50,537 bases of DNA from Franzmannia pantelleriensis. GTDB lineage: Bacteria > Pseudomonadota > Gammaproteobacteria > Pseudomonadales > Halomonadaceae. Positions 45,093 to 50,537 of this stretch are shown piece by piece (the stretch's first letter is position 1; every line of letters begins with the position of its first letter). The notes beneath the pieces were generated by a model, which was given only the letters and a program-made list of their open reading frames with translations, had not been told where the DNA came from and did no database searches. The stretch covers positions 1 through 50,537 of the forward strand of contig NZ_FNGH01000020.1 of assembly GCF_900102875.1 (NCBI RefSeq), in the 5' to 3' direction. The position numbers and the translations under genes were made by a program.

Positions 45093-46522
45093 GTGCAGCG
45101 GTACAGACCTTTACCCCCAAGGCCTTTCATCGCCAGGCGCATGATGCCCTGGGCAACCCGCAGATCCGTGACAACTTCCGGCGCGCGATGGACGGCCTGA
45201 TGAGCAAGCGTCGCGATGTGTTCAGCGACTGGGACCTCGAGACGCTGCGCGAATTGGGCGCCAACATTCGCTTGCGTGCCCTGGCCAAGCTGCCTGACCT
45301 GCTCGAGCAGCTCGAGGCCAACTGCCAGGCCAACGGCATTCGCGTGCACTGGGCGGCCGACGGTGACGAGGCGTGTCGTATCATTCGCGATATCTGCGAG
45401 TCCCACGACGCGCGCGCCGTCATCAAGGGCAAGTCGATGGTGTCCGAGGAGATGCATCTCAACGACCATCTCGAGCAGGCCGGCATCGAGGCGCTAGAAT
45501 CGGACCTCGGCGAGTACCTGGTGCAGCTCAACCAGCAGACGCCTTCCCACATCATCATGCCGGCGATCCATCTCAACACCGATGAGATCTCCGAGATCAT
45601 GCACACCAAGACCGGCACCGAGCGCACCCGCGACGTCGACTACATGACCGCGGCGGCCCGCCAGCAGCTGCGCGAGCGCTTCATGGCCGCCGACGTGGGC
45701 GTGTCCGGGGTCAACTTCGCGGTTGCCGAGACCGGTACCCTGTGCCTGGTGGAGAACGAGGGCAACGGCCGCATGACCACTACGGTGCCGCCGGTGCATA
45801 TCGCGGTGACCGGGATCGAAAAGGTGGTCGAGCAGCTGCGCGACGTGCCACCGCTTTATGCACTGCTGACCCGCTCGGCCACCGGCCAGCACGTGACCAC
45901 TTACTTCAACATGATCTCAGGGCCGCGCAAGGCCGACGAGCATGACGGTCCGCGGGAAGTACATTTGGTGCTGGTCGACAACGGCCGCTCCAGCATCTAC
46001 CAGGACGACGAGCTGCTCGACACCCTGCGCTGCATTCGCTGTGGAGCGTGCATGAACCACTGTCCGGTGTATACCCGGGTCGGCGGCCACACCTACGGCA
46101 CCACCTACCCAGGGCCCATCGGTAGCATCCTGATGCCGCACATGCTGGGGCTGGAGGAGACCAAGGACCTGCCCACCGCCTCCAGCCTGTGCGGCGCCTG
46201 CGGTGAGGTGTGCCCGGTCAAGATTCCGATTCCTGACCTGCTGGTGCGGCTGCGCAAGGAGTCGGTCGGCGAGGGGCGCGGCAACGTGCCGGGTGCCGGC
46301 GTCAAGCGCAGCGGCAAGGAAGTGGCCGCGTGGAAGAGCTTTCAGTGGTTGGCCACCCATCCGGCCGCCTGGCGACGCTCCACGGCGCTGGCCGGCAAGC
46401 TGCAGGCGCTGATGCCCTCGAGTATCGGCCCTTGGACCGACCATCGCACCGCACCCAAGCCTGCCAAGGCTTCGCTGCATGCGCTGGTCAAGCGACACCG
46501 GCGCGGGGAGGGTGAGGCATGA
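45089..46522 (+). CDS. lutB: L-lactate oxidation iron-sulfur protein LutB (LldF)
   Basis: A 477-residue subunit: an N-terminal LUD domain (about 55-300), including VIKGKSMVSEEMHLN and VGVSGVNFAVAETGTLCLVENEGNGR, and a C-terminal ferredoxin-like domain with two 4Fe-4S motifs, CIRCGACMNHCPVY (from about 314) and CGACGEVCPVKIPIPDL (from about 368). It passes electrons from lactate oxidation toward quinone. Joined to lutA and lutC by ATGA overlaps. Upstream in-frame extension lies inside lutA and is not coding. Confidence 0.97.
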   Translation: MSAAVQTFTPKAFHRQAHDALGNPQIRDNFRRAMDGLMSKRRDVFSDWDLETLRELGANIRLRALAKLPDLLEQLEANCQANGIRVHWAADGDEACRIIRDICESHDARAVIKGKSMVSEEMHLNDHLEQAGIEALESDLGEYLVQLNQQTPSHIIMPAIHLNTDEISEIMHTKTGTERTRDVDYMTAAARQQLRERFMAADVGVSGVNFAVAETGTLCLVENEGNGRMTTTVPPVHIAVTGIEKVVEQLRDVPPLYALLTRSATGQHVTTYFNMISGPRKADEHDGPREVHLVLVDNGRSSIYQDDELLDTLRCIRCGACMNHCPVYTRVGGHTYGTTYPGPIGSILMPHMLGLEETKDLPTASSLCGACGEVCPVKIPIPDLLVRLRKESVGEGRGNVPGAGVKRSGKEVAAWKSFQWLATHPAAWRRSTALAGKLQALMPSSIGPWTDHRTAPKPAKASLHALVKRHRRGEGEA

Positions 46523-47186
46523 GTAGCCGCGAGCAGATTCTCAAGCGCTTGCGCGAGCGCAGCGATGGGCCGTTGACCGCGCCCGTCAGCGACTTTGCGG
46601 TGGTCACCGGCCGCGGCTGGGATTCCGCTGAGCGGCTGGCGCGCTTCGAGCGGCTGATCGGCTCAGTGCATGGCGAGGTGGTGCATGCTCCTCAGGCCCG
46701 TTGGATAGAAGCGCTCAGCGAGGTGCTGGTCGCCAAGGGCGTGCGCCGGCTGGCGCTGGGGCGCGAGCACCCGGTGCCCGCCGAGGCGCGGCAGGCATTG
46801 GCCGATAGCGACATCGAGCTGGTCGACGTCGACCGCGATATCGAGGCGTGGCAGCGTGAACAGTTCGAGTCGGTGGATGCCGGTCTGACCTCGACCCGCG
46901 GCGGGATCGCCGAGACCGGCAGCCTGTGGCTATGGCCGACTGCCGATGAGCCGCGCCTAATTAGTCTGGTGCCGCCGATCCATATCGCGGTGCTCGACGC
47001 CGAGAGCATCGAAGACACCTTCTTCGATGTGGTGGAGCGCCATGGTTGGGCGCAGGGCATGCCGACCAATGCGCTGTTGGTCTCGGGCCCCAGCAAGACC
47101 GCCGATATCGAACAGACCCTGGCCTACGGGGTGCATGGCCCCAAGGCCCTGGTAGTCATCCTTCGCCACACCGCAGAGGTGCCGGC

Positions 47187-47190
<4 letters not shown>
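46519..47190 (+). CDS. lutC: L-lactate oxidation protein LutC (LldG)
   Basis: A 223-residue LUD-domain protein. Key stretch STRGGIAETGSLWLWPTADEPRLISLVPPIHIAVLDAESI (about 124-163), then LLVSGPSKTADIEQTLAYGVHGPKALVVIL near the C terminus, typical of LutC. Required with LutA and LutB for L-lactate oxidation in Bacillus and other bacteria. Start overlaps the lutB stop; its own stop overlaps the following dehydrogenase start. Confidence 0.96.
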
Positions 47191-50066
<2,876 letters not shown>

Positions 50067-50097
50067 TGCTTGGATGAACTTTTTCTTTCGGTGGGTC
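50067..50097. other. Gap after dld
   Basis: A short AT-richer segment before the first rrn promoter. No terminator hairpin is evident, so lactate-operon readthrough into rrn is not excluded. Confidence 0.3.
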
Positions 50098-50126
50098 TTG
50101 CGTGGTTCCGGGTAAGTCCGTAAAGT
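50098..50126 (+). promoter_or_regulatory. rrn promoter, distal
   Basis: TTGCGT, 17 bp, TAAAGT, followed by ACGCATCC, which resembles the GC-rich discriminator and start of the two downstream promoters. Confidence 0.5.
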
Positions 50127-50228
50127 ACGCATCCGCTGCTGCCGACGGGCACACGTTGGTAGCGGTTTGGAGAGGTGCAAGCACTTGGTTTTGTTAGGTT
50201 TTTCTGGTCGGTTCGACGAGATAAACGA

Positions 50229-50256
50229 TTGACAGAGCCGCCGGAAACGGTAGAAT
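50229..50256 (+). promoter_or_regulatory. rrn promoter, middle
   Basis: Perfect -35 TTGACA (50229-50234), 16-bp spacer, TAGAAT (50251-50256), then GCGCACC, a stringent-type GC-rich discriminator. Confidence 0.82.
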
Positions 50257-50342
50257 GCGCACCACTTGAACGGCGCGTCGCAAGACGCTCGAGCAAAGTG
50301 AGTTGGCAGCGACGAGGTCGCCGCGATATTCGCCGCCGAGGC

Positions 50343-50370
50343 TTGACAACGCACGCCGCTTCAGTAGAAT
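50343..50370 (+). promoter_or_regulatory. rrn promoter, proximal
   Basis: TTGACA (50343-50348), 16-bp spacer, TAGAAT (50365-50370), then ACGCC, the same layout as the middle promoter. Confidence 0.82.
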
Positions 50371-50416
50371 ACGCCTTCCTTGCAGGGCGCTAGGCCAAGG
50401 GCCTGGCAATGCAAGA

Positions 50417-50428
50417 TGCTCTTTAACA
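50417..50428 (+). promoter_or_regulatory. boxA antitermination site of an rRNA operon leader
   Basis: TGCTCTTTAACA is the consensus rrn boxA bound by NusB/S10. With the upstream promoters it shows that a 16S rRNA gene begins just past the right edge. Confidence 0.9.
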
Positions 50429-50537
50429 ATCGATCAGGTAATTCATGTGGGCGCTTGTCGATGACGAGGTGATCAGTCACCACATCATCAAGGCAAGCGA
50501 CTCGTCACCGATCTTCGGATCGGAATTGAGTAAACGT
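50429..50537 (+). ncRNA. rRNA operon leader (partial)
   Basis: Transcribed leader downstream of boxA; it contains short dyads such as GTGATCAGTCAC and CCGATCTTCGGATCGG, consistent with boxC/RNase III processing stems. The mature 16S sequence has not yet started at the window end. Confidence 0.75.

Overview
This is a GC-rich window of an ordinary, densely coded chromosome from a gammaproteobacterium, most likely a Halomonas-like member of the Halomonadaceae. The evidence is gene order and family: glnA-DUF4124-glnL-glnG, epd-pgk-fbaA next to tkt and metK, prlC-yheV, a TAXI-type TRAP transporter, an SAH riboswitch on ahcY, and several small, very acidic exported proteins of a kind that suits a halophile. 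I see no prophage, insertion sequence, CRISPR array or tRNA. The window ends in the leader of a ribosomal RNA operon.

Layout. 1-2779 (minus): the start of tctA, then tctB, a NodB-type polysaccharide deacetylase with an altered active site, and a short family-2 glycosyltransferase. 3005-8341 (plus): the nitrogen module, with glnA behind NtrC enhancers and a sigma-54 promoter, a DUF4124 protein, and glnL-glnG behind a second NtrC/sigma-54 promoter; a 24-codon ORF links glnL to glnG through ATGA overlaps at both ends. 8389-13492: a palindromic intergenic element, dgt, a NERD protein, a sirtuin, a YscW/YbaY-like lipoprotein, yciH and a YieH-like phosphatase, with a pair of inverted DnaA-box-like sites before yciH. 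13804-16887: three paralogous acidic secreted proteins (the first behind a candidate sigma-54 promoter), ghrB, a 147-bp palindromic repeat and a fourth acidic secreted protein.

16964-25842: central carbon genes fbaA, pgk and epd (minus), lrgB-lrgA (minus), two Hsp20 chaperones behind a sigma-32-like promoter, a class I aldolase fbaB (plus) and tkt (minus). 26112-30989: activated-methyl-cycle genes metK, ahcY (with SAH riboswitch) and metF, plus an AEC permease. 31113-34472 (minus): TAXI binding protein and fused TRAP permease behind a candidate sigma-54 promoter with an upstream palindrome. 34805-39931: yheV and prlC (minus), an SNF-family transporter, a gamma-carbonic anhydrase and a YdjM-like membrane hydrolase (plus). 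39907-43958 (minus): lldR-dctB-dctD with overlapping ends. 44337-50066 (plus): lutA-lutB-lutC and a large FAD/Fe-S D-lactate-dehydrogenase-like gene joined by ATGA overlaps, with two LldR-type operators in the divergent promoter region. 50098-50537: three tandem rrn promoters and boxA.

How the parts connect. Sigma-54 is a recurring theme: four candidate -24/-12 promoters (glnA, glnL, the acidic-protein gene, the TAXI gene) and two NtrC-family activators (GlnG, DctD) lie in the same 50 kb. Nitrogen assimilation, the SAM/SAH cycle, C3 glycolysis/gluconeogenesis and L-/D-lactate oxidation are each compact modules. The least explained part is the family of small, acidic, exported proteins at 13.9-16.9 kb.
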